DNA from: Agaricus subrufescens
Lineage: Eukaryota; Basidiomycota; Agaricomycetes; Agaricales; Agaricaceae
Direction: 5' to 3'
Length of the DNA stretch: 64,000 nt
NCBI GenBank assembly: GCA_029945375.1
Contig: CM057060.1
Coordinates: forward strand, 1-64,000
The position numbers were made by a program, and so were the translations under genes. Below are positions 13,020-25,639 of this stretch, in pieces; position 1 is the first letter of the stretch; the number at the start of each line of letters is the position of its first letter. A model generated the notes under the pieces. The model saw only the letters and a list, made by a program, of their open reading frames with translations, ran no database searches and was not told the origin of the DNA.

Positions 13020-15990
13020 CTCGACTTGTTCATCTCGACGATCTTATGGACTGCACCAACCACGATCGCATCTTTGTGCACCACTCTGTGCAATGCTCTC
13101 TAGCTGAGCTCTCGTGCCCGCCACTCAGAACCGGGCCGCTGTCCGCTTGTCCTCCACCGTCTCCTTCATGTCGTCCCCGCCCCATGCCTCCTCTGCCAAG
13201 CCTTTCCTCCGCCTGCTCTCTTCCCATCTGCCCTATCGTGCCTCTCCAAGTTCATGCCCACCTACGATGACTTCACCCAGGACACTCTCCTCTCGCCCCA
13301 CTACACCGGAGCCTCGGTTCCCCCCCAGCCTTGACCAGCACGGCTCCATGGTCCTCTACCAGTCTGCTGACAAACGGGTCCGCCTGTCGTCCAATCTCAT
13401 GGCCTCTCGGCCTCCAGACGGCAGCGACCACAGGTCCATCTTCGTGCCTCCCAAGCTTCCCTACAACAGACCACCTGTCCGTTCAACATCGGACGACTCT
13501 ATATTCTCCTTCCACTCCGATTCCAAGAATCCAGGGGGCCCAGCAGGGCCTTGTTGCATACCCCTATGACTCTGTACTCCATGAATCTGACACTCCAGAT
13601 GAGGAAGTAAAAGCGTCTGCAATGATGAGCAAAGGAAGTCACAGCAAACACCTCACGCTCTCGAGCATTCCTCTTCAACCCGGTATCTTATCAACTTCCC
13701 CCCACTCGCCCCTTGTCTGACTTCAGATAGTGTAGCTTAATGCGTTTGTTCCCTCGCAGGTAAATAGGACTGCCTGTTCTCAAATCTCATAGATGGCAGC
13801 AACCATGATTCCATCCTCGTGACGCCCAGAGTCATGTACAACAGGCAATCTTTGGTGTTCGGTGACTCCACCTTCTACTGCAACGCTGAACATGAGGTGG
13901 TTACCCCAGATGTTGAAGACGTCCTCCTTAATCTTACAAGGAACAGTGACATGAGAAGTCAAAAGACCGCCTCTCCCAGGGCATTCCTAATGTCTCTGTC
14001 CTCAACCCGATGCTTGCCCTTTTGTGCTTACCAGACCGGTGTGAATATACTCAATAACATGGGTATGTTCTTGATCTCCTTGAGCATTCGTATCTCACTC
14101 TCTACCCTCCAAGCCAATCACCTGCCTCATTCCGACTCCCAACCCCATGGATTGTGACATTTCCAAAGAAACTTCATCTCGTACTAGTCTTCGTGGTGAA
14201 GACTTCTACGATGAACTCTACCAGGATGACAGATTGCTCCGTCTGGACGATAGCTCTTTTTGGAACCTGGTGGGCTCTGGTATACTCGGAACCACAGATT
14301 TGTGGTATTACCCCCGACAAGTCGTCACCTGTAACGGCACCGCGTCATACCCCTGATTCCGCCGCCACTTTCCAACTTTACTCTACCCTTCATCGGCACC
14401 ATGTGCACTGTCAACGCAACGTCTTAGCAGCAGCATAAGGTTGGCTGCTCCGTTCATTCCTGCCGCCAACTACTCACTTGAGGTGTCATGAAGGGGCGCC
14501 TCCATCATAGAACAATTCCTTCTCTACTCAACATCATATCAAAGTTGAAGTGGTTTTCTATAGCATCGGACAAAATTCCCAAGCACATGTCAGAACTTTT
14601 CTCTTCCCTTCTTTCCTAATGCGTGTCAGTTGACCATACTTCTCATAGTGACCCAGTGTTAGGACAATGGAAACTTGGCAAGAAATTACCGACAGAATGT
14701 GGCTATACAGCTATGTTTCCTATGATGAGGAACATTCCCTAATCGGACAAATCCTGCCGGTCTGCATACTGCGGTAGCTTCATGGCGAAATGGCGGGGGA
14801 AATTTAACTGTTTTAAGTTGACCACTGGGTTGGAGTGTCATACGTCCCTCGTCTTATTTCGACAATCCTGCCTAATATTTACTAGAGAATTTCTATGCTT
14901 TGATGCAGCTCATCTGCGTCTTATTTACAATAAAGGCCGAGGAGCATCCAAAATTGATATCTTTGAAGCCGGAATCAACAGGACATCAGCTTGACCCACT
15001 CTGATGCAGCTCATCTGGGTCTTATTTACAACAAAGGCCGAGGAGCATCCAAATTTGATATCTCTGAAGCCGAAATCAACAGGACGTCGTCTTGAGCCAA
15101 GTCACCTCAAACTGCCCTTCATGCCGTTCACTCACGATCATGAATACAACACCGATGCCTTAACCATTTCTGATCCTTCGCCAGCTATTCCCAACGGCTA
15201 TCATAGTCTGGCTATCCAGCAGGCTATTTCGGGATTGACGCAAGTTCCGAGTGACATGTTGCAAGGATCAGTACAACTTGGTCAAGCTAAGCCCTACAAG
15301 CTTTTCGGGCTCGAGTGTTTGTCGGATCTGAATGATCTGGGTTTGGGGTATACCTAATGGAGTATGGATGGGAAATCGTTCTATAAGGTGGATGCTCCTG
15401 CTGTTGTAGGGTCAGATCCTGAGGCTCAGGGGAGTTCAAGTGTCAGACAGAGGTTTATTGCTGTTGAACCCATGTCCGTTGTGCTCAACTTGCGTGCCTC
15501 GCGTATGTTGGCTGCCCAAGGCTATTCAAATTAAGATACTGACCCTCCTTAACAACAAACTGGCAGACGATCGATATGTCGACAGTATCATTCCCCACCG
15601 AGTCCCTCATTAATTATGTAAGGGTTTTTCAGAGGAAGGACTCCATCAATACCTGCTACGACACTAAGGAGTTACTGACCGCAGGTTATGTCGCGAGTCA
15701 TATTGATACCTATGAAGGTGGATGGTTGTTCTTTGGTTTCTTGGCTGTTCGTTCCGGTGGTCGTGTACTTGTGGTGTTACCCACATACCTTCGACATCGC
15801 CTTGATGCCACTCGGCCTCACTGGCATGTTCTGCATCGGAAACAAACCTTCATTTCCCAGCCTGACAATGTCTCCATGCTGCTCCTTTCCCTAACCATTT
15901 ACTCAATGTGCCCACTAACATTGTCATGTTCTATGTTATACCCAGACTGAAATGCTACTGCGTGGTTTTATATGCAGTGAAGGATAAGCT
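13020..15990 (+). pseudogene. KRE6/SKN1-like GH16 pseudogene, copy b1
   Basis: Longest SKN1-type relic with b2. The 5' part (13,114-13,569) encodes a Pro/Ser-rich N-terminal region with HGSMVLYQSADKRVRL and DDSIFSFHSDSKNPGG, typical of the cytoplasmic tail of this family. Around 14,240-14,330, DLWYYPRQVVTCNGT matches the segment after the family's DDPxW motif. The GH16 motif appears as ASKIDIFEA instead of EIDxxE, so the first glutamate is replaced by lysine. The block YKLFGLECLSDLNDLGLGYT ends in a stop where copy b2 reads on. A 103-bp tandem duplication lies at 14,900-15,100. Several frame changes confirm a pseudogene. Confidence 0.72.
14900..15100 (+). repeat. 103-bp tandem duplication covering the GH16 motif region of SKN1-b1
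   Basis: GATGCAGCTCATCTG opens two adjacent near-identical segments, at about 14,900 and 15,003. Copy b2 has this segment once (about 35,445). The two copies have diverged: the first reads ASKIDIFEA, the second reads PNLISLKP in the open frame. Confidence 0.75.
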
Positions 15991-16249
15991 CTATGACAGA
16001 TCATGCTAGTATCGCATATGCTTCACAGACACTTTATCTCACACCATCCCTTACCCTCATTGCTCACCATCAGGGCCACGCTTCATCTGTTTACTAGCTA
16101 GAGATCAACAAGTATCTATTGTCTGTTTTTCTGTATGGATTCACAATCAACGAGATATACAATGATATTCCTACAAAGCATATTTTCATCTCATAACGAT
16201 TTCAAAAACCAACAAACGAATCAGTAAGAAAAGAATGAACAACCAGAGA

Positions 16250-18460
16250 AAATTCGGACTACACCTGATTGGGATAGGGTAGAATATAATAGCCTAAATC
16301 TCCTGCCTTCTGCTTCCCTACTTGTCGCTGGTGTAGCCGTTCTTTCAAGTCATCTTTAGTATACTCATACTCAAAAACTGCAAACTTGTCCCCCAGGCAT
16401 CCACCTATCAAAACTTGGAGGTCTGGCCTGTGTTTCTGGAAAAGTTGAAGGCCTGATATGTATTCTTCTAATTCTTCAGATGACTTTGGCTAAACAATAG
16501 AATGTCAGAAAGTCAAATAGCTCAAGGCAGATTATATCTCACATAATTTCCCTGATATTTCTGCTTTTGTGAGCCTATATCACAAAGCAACACATGACTG
16601 TATACTTTGTACCACTCAAGATGATCAAATTGAAGATCTTGAAATTGGATTCTATGAACAAGATCTCTGCTAGTGAGTTCTTCTTCATACATCTATAATT
16701 TAGATTAGACAAGGAGTGGTTTCAAAATTGTTGGCTTACATTCCCAATGCCAAATAACCAGGTGACAAAGTCATTCTGATAATACCATGTGCTCCTTATT
16801 ATGGTAATGAAATCCAGCTGGCCAAGTAAATGAAAAACATAGTCCTGACTCTGGCTTGATTTGAGTTCAGCAGGACCATATTCCATGAGTGACAAAGTGG
16901 GGGCATCATGAACATCTTGAAGTAAATCCAAGTTGAAGTCAGTTATGGCTGAATCATTTGATGGATTGACACCAGAATGATATTGTGAACAATATTCATG
17001 CCAGATGGAAAGATCTGTGAAAATTTAATGACTATATATAAGAGTATACTATTACATTAACTCACCAAATTTTCCATCAGAAAACCTCTTGAAGCTTTGC
17101 CAAATCACAATCAGCAGCTTCCATACATCATTTCTTCTGTTCTCCAAAGAGATACAGAATTTTTTGGATCTATATGAGTCCACCAAATACTCATAGAATG
17201 AGGGACAAGAGAAAACTACCCTTTCCAAAGGAGCATTTTCTGGAGGCATCTGGACCATAGAGCAGCCACTGAGTGCAGCATAGACTACACTCAGCTCAAT
17301 GCCAAGAACAACAGAAACACCCTTGGGAGTTTGAAGAGCATAGGATTTCCTCCATATACCATAGAGAAGAACACCAAAGATCTGGTGTATAGTGGGCCAC
17401 ATGTCAGAAGAGAATGAAGTGAGCATGTGGGTGTATAGAGCATCAACATAGATGAAGGGCTGATCATCAGGAGGACCAACCCCATCAATGAGAGCTACAA
17501 GCTGGTCAAGGCAGGATATAGGGTTACCATGATGAGCATTCTTGATAAATTGAATGGCCAAAGCAGCAAATGAGGACTGGTGAGAGACAACACCTCCAAG
17601 TTTGAGAAGCTGCTCCTGGCTAGGCCAGCTTTCTGACATAGTTTGTGAATGGTTGGCTGAGATAGCTTGAAGGCTATCCTTGAGATAGTGCTCAGCATCA
17701 TGGTAGAAGGTGGAGTGAGGATAGGGAACAGCAAAATAGATCCAAACTTGAGCCTCAGCTTGACAAAGGGAAGGATCTAGACCATGAGACTGTAGATGTG
17801 AAGCAGTAGCCTGATATCTGAATACCAGACAGCCATTCCCTGGACTTCCACAAGCTAGGACTGGGAGATGTGGAAAATGTAATTCAAGCTGAGGTATCTC
17901 AGCAAGAATTTTTCCAAAATCATGCTAGACCTAAGATTAGCAGATACAATACAATAAACAAATTATTTCTCACTGTTGCATACTGCCAGTTCTTCAGTAT
18001 TTGTTTGTCTTGAATAATATACATTTCAGCATCACAGGTTCCAACCTGAGCAAATTGGACTGGTTTTAATCCTACTTCCTGGACAATTCCTCTAGCAACA
18101 AGTTCTTCCTGATAGACCTATATCAAAGTTTAGTGGGGGAAAACCACTCAAAATGCTGAATTATTACCCACCTCCCACATATCAAATAACCAAAAGAAAA
18201 ATTCTGCCAATTTCCCAATCACTGAAAACCCATAACACATGGTAGCACCCTCAAGCTGGCCCAGTAGACCAAAACATTGAGTTTTATCTCCATCAGATGA
18301 GAATGGCTTGTTATTCTTCAAGTCATGCTTTTCAACCAAAAATGTAATGAATGCTTCATGGGTATACTGCATTAGGACAACTTGAAGATCTTGGGTGGTG
18401 CTACCAAACAGGTCAGCTTTATAAATGAGTACATTGCTAGGCTCTCCTACTCACAGTCCA
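16250..18460 (-). pseudogene. NACHT-b1, C-terminal half with second repeat region
   Basis: Continuation, or a tandem partner, of NACHT-b1. The exon at 17,052-17,639 and its upstream extension encode a region clearly similar to the post-NACHT region of the first half: both share the pattern FIxxxxxxNPxxxLxxxxxxxxGxP, then DALYTxxLxSxxSDxWPT, then GxLLY and a YEYL/DYLLD-S(R)DRSK block. So the region was duplicated in tandem. Further exons encode EAFITFLVEKHDLK (about 18,330), then ELKSSQSQDYVFHLLGQLDF (about 16,830) and the terminal EYEYTKDDLKERL (about 16,370). Each exon is flanked by plausible introns. I could not join the two halves in frame, so they may be two genes. Confidence 0.6.
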
Positions 18461-18497
18461 GATGAGATTGATGATGAGATGTATTTGATCCATCTGT

Positions 18498-20765
18498 TTA
18501 CATATAACAGACCTGAAGAGTCGGTGTTACCAAATTATGACCTTGATTATACAGTATCAACTTACCTGGTGTTTGAGGGCAGGTTGTCTGAAAGTCCTCC
18601 CAAATGACGAGGGATGACTGAAGTAAGTCATCTTCAACACCTTGAAGAGAAATAGAAAATTGTTTGGATCGATCCGGGTCCAGCAAGTAGTCACCAAATG
18701 AAGCATGATAGAAAGCCGCTGGCTTCCAGTCGGCGTCTTTGGGATCAGATATATTAAGAAGTGCATAGCAGCCATTGACTGAGGCGTAGATTGTGGCCAT
18801 ATCCAAACTGAGGATGAAATACATAGCCGGTAATAACTTTAGAGCATGTTTGTTCCCCTCGCCCTGGGCATACAACAGGGCTCCAAGCACCCGTTTCGTA
18901 GTCGGCCATACATCAGGTGGAATAGAACTGAGGATACTCGTATAGAGTGCATCCAGGTGAGCAAATGGCTGAGCATCGGAGATGGCGGCCGGGAGACCAT
19001 TGAAAGCAGATAGAACCTGGCCGAGGCGCTTGGTAGGGTTGGCATATCGTGGATCACTAATGAACCGAACTGCCGTATCGGCGAGCACAAAAAAGCCAGA
19101 CACAGCATCAGCTAGCTGCGAGAATTCCTCCTTGCTAGGCCATTTCTTCGGTACAGTCCGTGGAAATTCTCTCTGAATTCTCTCCAGGTTGTCCTTCAAG
19201 AAGCATTCGACGTCTCGGCGAGCCTCCTTCGAATTGGCAGGTACATACTCTTTCAAGTAAGTAGACACTACCTTCTCTTCATCGAATGTGTCAACGATAT
19301 GGGGTTCCGGGCGACTGGCAATGAGCCACCGGAGAGGGACATCCGGATGCTGGACAATAAAATCAGCAATGAGGCGGATGATCTCTCGTTGTGAATGATG
19401 TTCATCGAGTTCATCGAGACCATCCAGTATGATACCCCATGGGAGTCCGCCAGATCCAATCCTCCTTTCAACGAATGGTTCTACAATAAAGGTCTTGAAC
19501 TGCTCCTCCATTCATCAGGAAAACGTCAAAATACTTTTTTCTACTTTTTACTACTTTTTGCTACTTTTCGGCCTCAAAAGTAGGAAAAGTAATATAAGTA
19601 ATTCTGTCTACTTAAAAAAATACTTTTTGATGCCATCAAAAAGTAAATGCCTTATGCTACGATAATACGAAGGAATAAGTGGAATAAGTATGCATTAAGA
19701 AGCCATAAGTAGTGGTATAAGTGCTTAAAAGGACAAGAAGTACTCAGTCAGTACGCAATTTTACTTTTCACAAGTACCTCTCCTTTTGAAAAAAATATAC
19801 TTTTCGTACTTGTGACAAGTAATATAAGTAGGAAAAGTACCAAAAAGTATTTTGACGTTTTCCTGATGTTCCTTTATTGACTAGCGCAGGGTTTCGGGCA
19901 AGTTTCTCAGTGATGAAGGTACAGTACTCCTCAATGTGCTCTGCAAGCTGGTAGGCAATGGTGATGAAGAGTTTTTGGGAGCTATTGCGCCCGTTCGGTC
20001 AAGACACAAATGTGGAGGCTCCAAGGTGCTTCAACTCGGCCAGCTTGTCTGCAAGGGTCTGCATGATGGCTGATTTACCGACACCAGCGGGACCGTAGAC
20101 CCAGATGAGCAACTTGTCCTTTTCTTCGTCGTAAAACCAGGTGATAATATGTTCGTTGATTTTGATGCGAGTACCGGGATGACATTTGGGAGGAGGATCG
20201 CGAGCGGAAGAATCATGTTCCGCACCCTGAATACTGTGCGTGAAAAGCAGTTCCATGGCTGCAATGCTCCATTAATGATACACGAAATACCCAGGTAACT
20301 ATTCATATCTCGTACCTTTGCTTTTGTTATCACTTACTCCATAATTGTGGACCGTAATATTTTCGCCCATTATTGGATTGTTGACGGAGAAATCTCTGGC
20401 ATTGGGGAAAAAATCTCCACCTGAGGCCAATTGAGCTCCAGTAACTAAGCACTCCGTCAGTACTCTACGTCAATGTTCAATACAAATCCTTCTTGCCTTG
20501 ACTTGAAGCCTCGTTGATGACGATCCTAGGTGTACTGGCACTAGCAGGTGCTGTGTGCACGACATCAGAGGTACCAACAGCCGGAAGGGCGGTGGGCGGA
20601 TTCTTGTGATTATCTGAGTTGGACATGAGCGGAATATAACACAAAGGTAAACGAGTGAGCGCATACCCTGAGAGGCAGCCTCGCCCTTCTTGCGGCTGGA
20701 AAAGGGATTGCGAATAAATCTCTTGATTTTCTGGCGTTTCAAACCTGAACCCATAGTAGTGTGCG
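18498..20765 (-). pseudogene. NACHT-domain NTPase b1, disrupted by a stop and a MITE
   Basis: Fungal NACHT/STAND NTPase, a family whose members act in non-self recognition and programmed cell death in filamentous fungi. The N-terminal exon starts at 20,765 (MGSGLKRQKIKRFIRN); a second exon is Pro/Ala-rich, and a region near 20,400 reads GGDFFPNARDFSVNN. The P-loop is intact, GPAGVGKSA (about 20,080). Soon after, TFVS is followed by a TGA where b2 has an arginine codon. At 19,514-19,867 a MITE splits the reading frame. Downstream the frame is open for 337 codons with Walker B WGIILDGLDELDEHH and WLIASRPEPH. Two independent breaks make this a pseudogene. Confidence 0.8.
19514..19867. mobile_element. 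354-bp MITE with 26-bp perfect terminal inverted repeats
   Basis: Starts ATCAGGAAAACGTCAAAATA and ends with the exact reverse complement; the inverted repeat is perfect for 26 bp. The interior is AT-rich and full of AAGTA/TACTT words. Copy b2 is the empty site (CCATTCCTTTG near 39,938-39,950), while the b1 flanks read CCATTC and GTTCCTTTA. TTC is duplicated, perhaps ATTC/GTTC, so the target duplication is 3-4 bp. No coding capacity. It sits inside the NACHT-b1 exon. Confidence 0.88.
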
Positions 20766-23370
20766 GCAATATCAGTCAGAAAGTTTTGCTTCAACAGCTC
20801 AGCGGGAGTAGAGGACGGGAGACGAGACGAGTGGACGTGGGAGCTGGCGGGCTGTACCTTGACTGATTGGTGCCAGTTGGGAACAAACACAGCCAGAGAT
20901 CCCACGTATCAACCTTGTGGCATTCACGAAGACTATTGAACCCCCAAGTCCTTTGTACGAATAGTTCCCTCTCGACATCTCAGAACAATAAAGTGCGGGT
21001 GTGACATTTCTGGTATTTAAACAAAATGGCTGCACAAATGCTGCAAGACAAACACACCCATCACCATATAAGGTCCTTCGTTACTCCATAAACCAACTTC
21101 GCTCATATGACAACCTACCTGGTCGCCCTGCAGAAATGTATTCTTCATTGCGACAGTCAAAGCGGCCTATTCCTGCAGTCAAAACCTCTTTCAAGATGTC
21201 GCGAAACATTGTATCCACTCGGAATGCAGTCCTCCCTCCCCTACCTGGTTCATGACTGGTAGACGACGCGATACGTCTATGAGCACGTATACTCGAAAGT
21301 AGCCATGCGGGACGCGAACTTGATATTACTGAAAAAGCCTTCGAGAGGAGCCAACTAATAAGAACCTGTCATCATAGTCGTCATACTGTGTATAATTGTC
21401 ACTGGTAGCCACTGAACGTGCAAACAACCAGAGAATTGTTATGTCCTTGGAAAAACGGTATAGTGGGTATTGAGCCAGCAACAGAGTTGTGCTGCGATCT
21501 GACGCGCCCCAATTGACAATGATGCTACAACAATGACAGCCCGGACATACGTTTGGTCAAGAGTGAATGGTCAATGCGTGAGCTCTGGGTGACATTGAGG
21601 CAAATGTTTGTAGAGCAACGAACCAGTCACATGGATGTCACTCACCCTCTGGTATTGACAACGTATTGCTTTTCTTCCTCATTGTTGTGGCATTTGTCGT
21701 CGGGTGGCTCGGGCCTGAACGGAAAAGCTGACCATCGTATTGTAGATAACGGAGGTGCTAATTTTGGGCCATCGCGTCGTCGTCGTCGTTGTCATGACTG
21801 GGAAAGTTCCCGATTATTGTCACCCGTCATCTTCTTCTCTTGGTCGACTCGTAAGTAAAAGCTGAATTGTGCATACAGCACTCTTTGTTTCCGTCTCCGC
21901 ATATGGGGAAAAGAAATAACGAACAGTGTGAAAGTAGCAGATCAGGAGTGTCGTTGCCTGAGCTATTCCCCGGATAAAAGCACTATAAACAAGTTCAGAG
22001 ATTCAAGATGCGACTCAAGGCCAGCGGGAGATAGGACAAGAAGCGATGGGGTCATGCACTAGGGAGAGCGGATGGGTGCACAAAGTTTTTAATACCTTGT
22101 GCTTGTACTCTTGAGAACGGAGAGATTGATACTGCGACAATTGAGATAGATGGGAGGGTAGTCTGTTGAGCGTGGAGGGCAGCGCTAAATGCTAGGGATG
22201 AATGGTTTGTAATCCTAGGTCATGAAGAATATTGTGAACAAGAGCTGTTGGTATAAGGGTCACAGCGTACCGAAAAAAACCTGTTTGTCAACAGAATTCA
22301 ATACAACATTAAGACATGCTGTGGTCTTCTTCAGAACTACCAGATGTTCAACGTAGCTACTTGCTGAGGAGGGCTGCGAGGATTGAGCAACCTTGACTGA
22401 AGGCTTCAACCCAGCGAGTTCCATCCTCTTTTATAAAGATTCCAACGTCAAAGGACAGACACGACATAGACATGTTGTCGCGACTGTAACATTACTTCAA
22501 GCCTTGGTGTCCGATATACCTGAAACAGAAGAGAAACTTCATCAGCTTTACTGGACACCCTTTGACATTAAGGCGTGACAGGCGTACCCAGCGTCTCCGT
22601 CACAGACCTGAGCACTCCTTTAAGTAGCTCCTGCAATACAAACGTGCACTTGTGCGACAGTGAAGGTGGAATTTGATGATTCATCTGTCGATACATCACT
22701 CAGCTCCAGAGATGAACGTTTCACTTGCCGCCGTTAAGGTTGCATTGAGGACGAAGTGGGTGACGCTCTCCGGCTGTAAAGTTCACATCTGAGTCGTTAT
22801 CTTTGGCCCATAGACCTCCGGTAGTATTGCACCTAAATTGACATACACTTTGACGCGCTTTTCCCACCCGAGTATAGAATGAAGAATATGTGATGAGGAC
22901 GTGGTGCGACAGAAGCATAGCTTTGTGGCTAAAGACAAGCAGAATATCTATACCGACAAGTCAACAACCGACTGTACCTAGATGAGTAGCACATACCATT
23001 AATCTGTTGTTGTCAAGCCGCCAAGTGCCTAGTCGTGTCTGGTAGATCCATGTTTCCGGTGGGGTCAACGTAGACTACGAGGGATGGAATAACGAGGGAG
23101 TTGAAAGGCCTATGGGCGGTGTTCCATGTGTTCTTATTTGGTGGCTGGGCAATGTGTTGCCAAAACATTGTGTTGAGGGAGAGCCAAAGGGCGGTAGGGG
23201 TTGGAATCAAGTAACGTGCATGGCCAGTTCTGGAGGTGGCGGCGCAAGGTTCTCCTGAATGCAATGTCACTATTGAAATGTCACGCTTGATGCTCGAGTT
23301 TTGGAACGAAAAACTGAGAGGTGATGGGATATCGAGCGTGAAACTTGTCCAGGAGACGATCGAAGCACTA
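20766..23370. other. Module a2 spacer
   Basis: Diverged copy of the spacers at 127-2,700 and 40,830-43,390. Minus-strand debris includes HVLITYSSFYTRVGKAR and VNFTAGERHPLR near 22,740-22,900. No intact gene seen. Confidence 0.5.
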
Positions 23371-25080
23371 GATTCTGTCACGTCACGCAGAACGAATCTC
23401 CTCTTGCAGTTGTCATGATAGAGGCCCACGCCCAATCTGTCTTGGCCCAGCATTTGCTTGGCATGCCGGCTGCTCTTTTCGCTTGCTCGTGCCCGCGCTC
23501 GCGTTCCTCCTCCACTCTCCCCACGTTCATGGCCACGTGCAATCACTTTGCCCGGTGTTCCGCATGATCCTTGACCGAAGGAAGAACGCCTCGATCGCCG
23601 AGAGCAAACGCGTAAAGGTAAAGTATCAATCTCCTTGTACATACCCTCCTCACTCTCTTCCCGGGGACAGTCACTCGTCCTATTCCAGCTTCCCTATGCA
23701 TCATAACACCCGCACAGAAGGTGCTTTGATTTGGCCTCACTTCACTGGTCTGCACACTTTCCTCCTTCCAATTCATTCCTTCGTTAATACAATGACAGGT
23801 TCGACTGCTTCGTTCACTCCCACCAAGAACCACAGACCTGAACTATCGCAGTGGGACGCTTCAACCATGGAACAAATTCCGCTTTACTCAAGGTTATCAA
23901 AAACGAGTGGTGTAACCCAAGTCACGTCTGTCTGTCTAGTTCGCGCCGTTCACTCATGATTATGAATAACTATTCTCCTATTTTGGGATTGATGCGAGCT
24001 CCCAGTGGTATATTCCAAGGATCAGTACAACCTGGTCAAGCCAGCCTTACAAGATTTTCGCGTTCGAGTATTGGACGGGTCTGAATGATCAAGGTTCTGG
24101 GTTTATCCAATGGAGCGTTGACAGGATGCCGTCGTATAGATCGCATAAGATGGATGCTTCTGCTGTGGGGCCAGATCCCGGAGCTCAGGGGGTTCAGTCG
24201 TCAGGCGGAGGTTAATCCTTGTTGAATACATGTCTATCGTTTTGAACTTGGGTATGCGAGCACCCTTAGCTATTCAAAACATGATACTGACCCTCCACCT
24301 CCATCTTTAACAGCAAATTAGCAAACAATTGACACATCAACGCTATTATCCCCGCCAAAATCCTGATTAATTGTGGAAGGGTTTATTGGGGTAAGGACTC
24401 TATTAAAACTGGCTGCGGTCGTAATGAATTCCGGACTGCAAGTTACATCGCGAGTCATGTGGACACCTATGAAGGTGAGCTGTTCTTTGGTTCGTTGGTT
24501 ATTCTTCGATGGTCTCGTACTTTTGAAATTATCTGTCTTCTTTCGGCATCACCTTGGCACCGTTCGGACTCACCAGCATGTTCGGTGTTGGAAACAATTC
24601 TTTGCTTCCCGGCCCAACAATTTCTCAATTTTGCTCCTCTCCTCAACTGGTTACCTGATACATCTGCTAACGTCCTTTTGTTTTTTCTTATTTTTAGAGC
24701 ACAATGCTACGACGCGGCCTTATGCAAAGCCCAGAAATAAGCCCTGGCATGGACCATACTATTGCACCTCACGGACCCTCCATCTCACAACGCTGCTTGT
24801 CCTCATTGCTCTTTCTAAACAAACCTTTGGGGCCACTCTTTGTTGTTTTACTTTCTATATTTCATCACGTTGCTTGAATGTCCCCGCTCTCAGTTACTTT
24901 CTTTCAAAGGTGGAGCTCTCTTTTCTTTTGTGGAGGATTCTCGCTCAGCTATTGTGCGCAACCTATGTGCCCTGTTGTCCTCTTTTTCTATCATTGTCTG
25001 GTTGACCTATTGACTTGCATGATCTTAATTCTTGTTTACATCCATCCTGTCTTTCTTCATTACTTACTATTAAGATAAAT
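23371..25080 (+). pseudogene. KRE6/SKN1-like GH16 pseudogene, copy a2
   Basis: Same order of blocks as copy a1: CTGTCACGTCACGCAGAACG near 23,376, then a 5' Pro/Ser-rich region, then the block around 24,000 equivalent to YKxFxxEYW-SDxNDxGxG, and the C-terminal VRVYQRK-equivalent near 24,380. The middle, which in a1 and a3 holds the best-preserved exon and the GH16 motif remains, is largely deleted. Multiple frame changes. The most decayed of the five copies. Confidence 0.55.
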
Positions 25081-25149
25081 ATCTTATTGGACCTCTTATC
25101 GTGAAAGAACCGAACATTTGTATGTTGTCAACTAGTCAACGCAGAAATC

Positions 25150-25613
25150 TATGACAAAACAAGGAGAAACAGAGATTGCGCGTGGTCAGGATAGGGAAGA
25201 AATAAATATCCTAAATCTCCTGTCTGCTTTCGTTCCATTGGTTGGTGTAGTCTTTCCTTCAAGTCATCTTCAATATACTCATACTCAAAAATTGCAACCT
25301 GGTTCCCTGGATATCCACCTATCAAGACCGGAAGGGTTGACCTACATTGCTGGAAACGTTCAAGGCCCGATATATACGCGTCTAACCCTCCAGGTGACTG
25401 TGGCCGGACAATCGAAAGTTAGAAAATCATCGAATGGTTCAAATTAGATGAAAACTTACACCGTGAACATTTGAATAGGACATGATCGGACCGTAACTCA
25501 AAGATAAACCGGTGAGTCCACTGACCCCAAGACGTACCCTCGCCTTTCTTGCTGCCGGAGAAAGGCTCGCGAATAGATGGCTTAATCTTCTGGTATTTTC
25601 AATCCGAACTCAT
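25150..25613 (-). pseudogene. NACHT gene remnant a2
   Basis: ATG at 25,613 followed by MSSD and then a stop at codon 5; the frame past it still reads KPSIREPFSGSKKGEG, matching the NACHT first exon. The C-terminal exon debris (LQYTHTQK in the plus frame overlies the minus-strand EYEYxxDDLKE block) lies at 25,200-25,330. As in remnant a1, the NACHT core is missing. Confidence 0.6.
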
Positions 25614-25639
25614 ATCGGTGTGTGGCAATGTCAGTTAGA

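Noticed and set aside
20477..20905. Stand-alone 142-codon protein
   Set aside because: It mixes the intron and two frames of the NACHT-b1 5' exons; the true start is better placed at 20,765 by comparison with 126 and 40,824.
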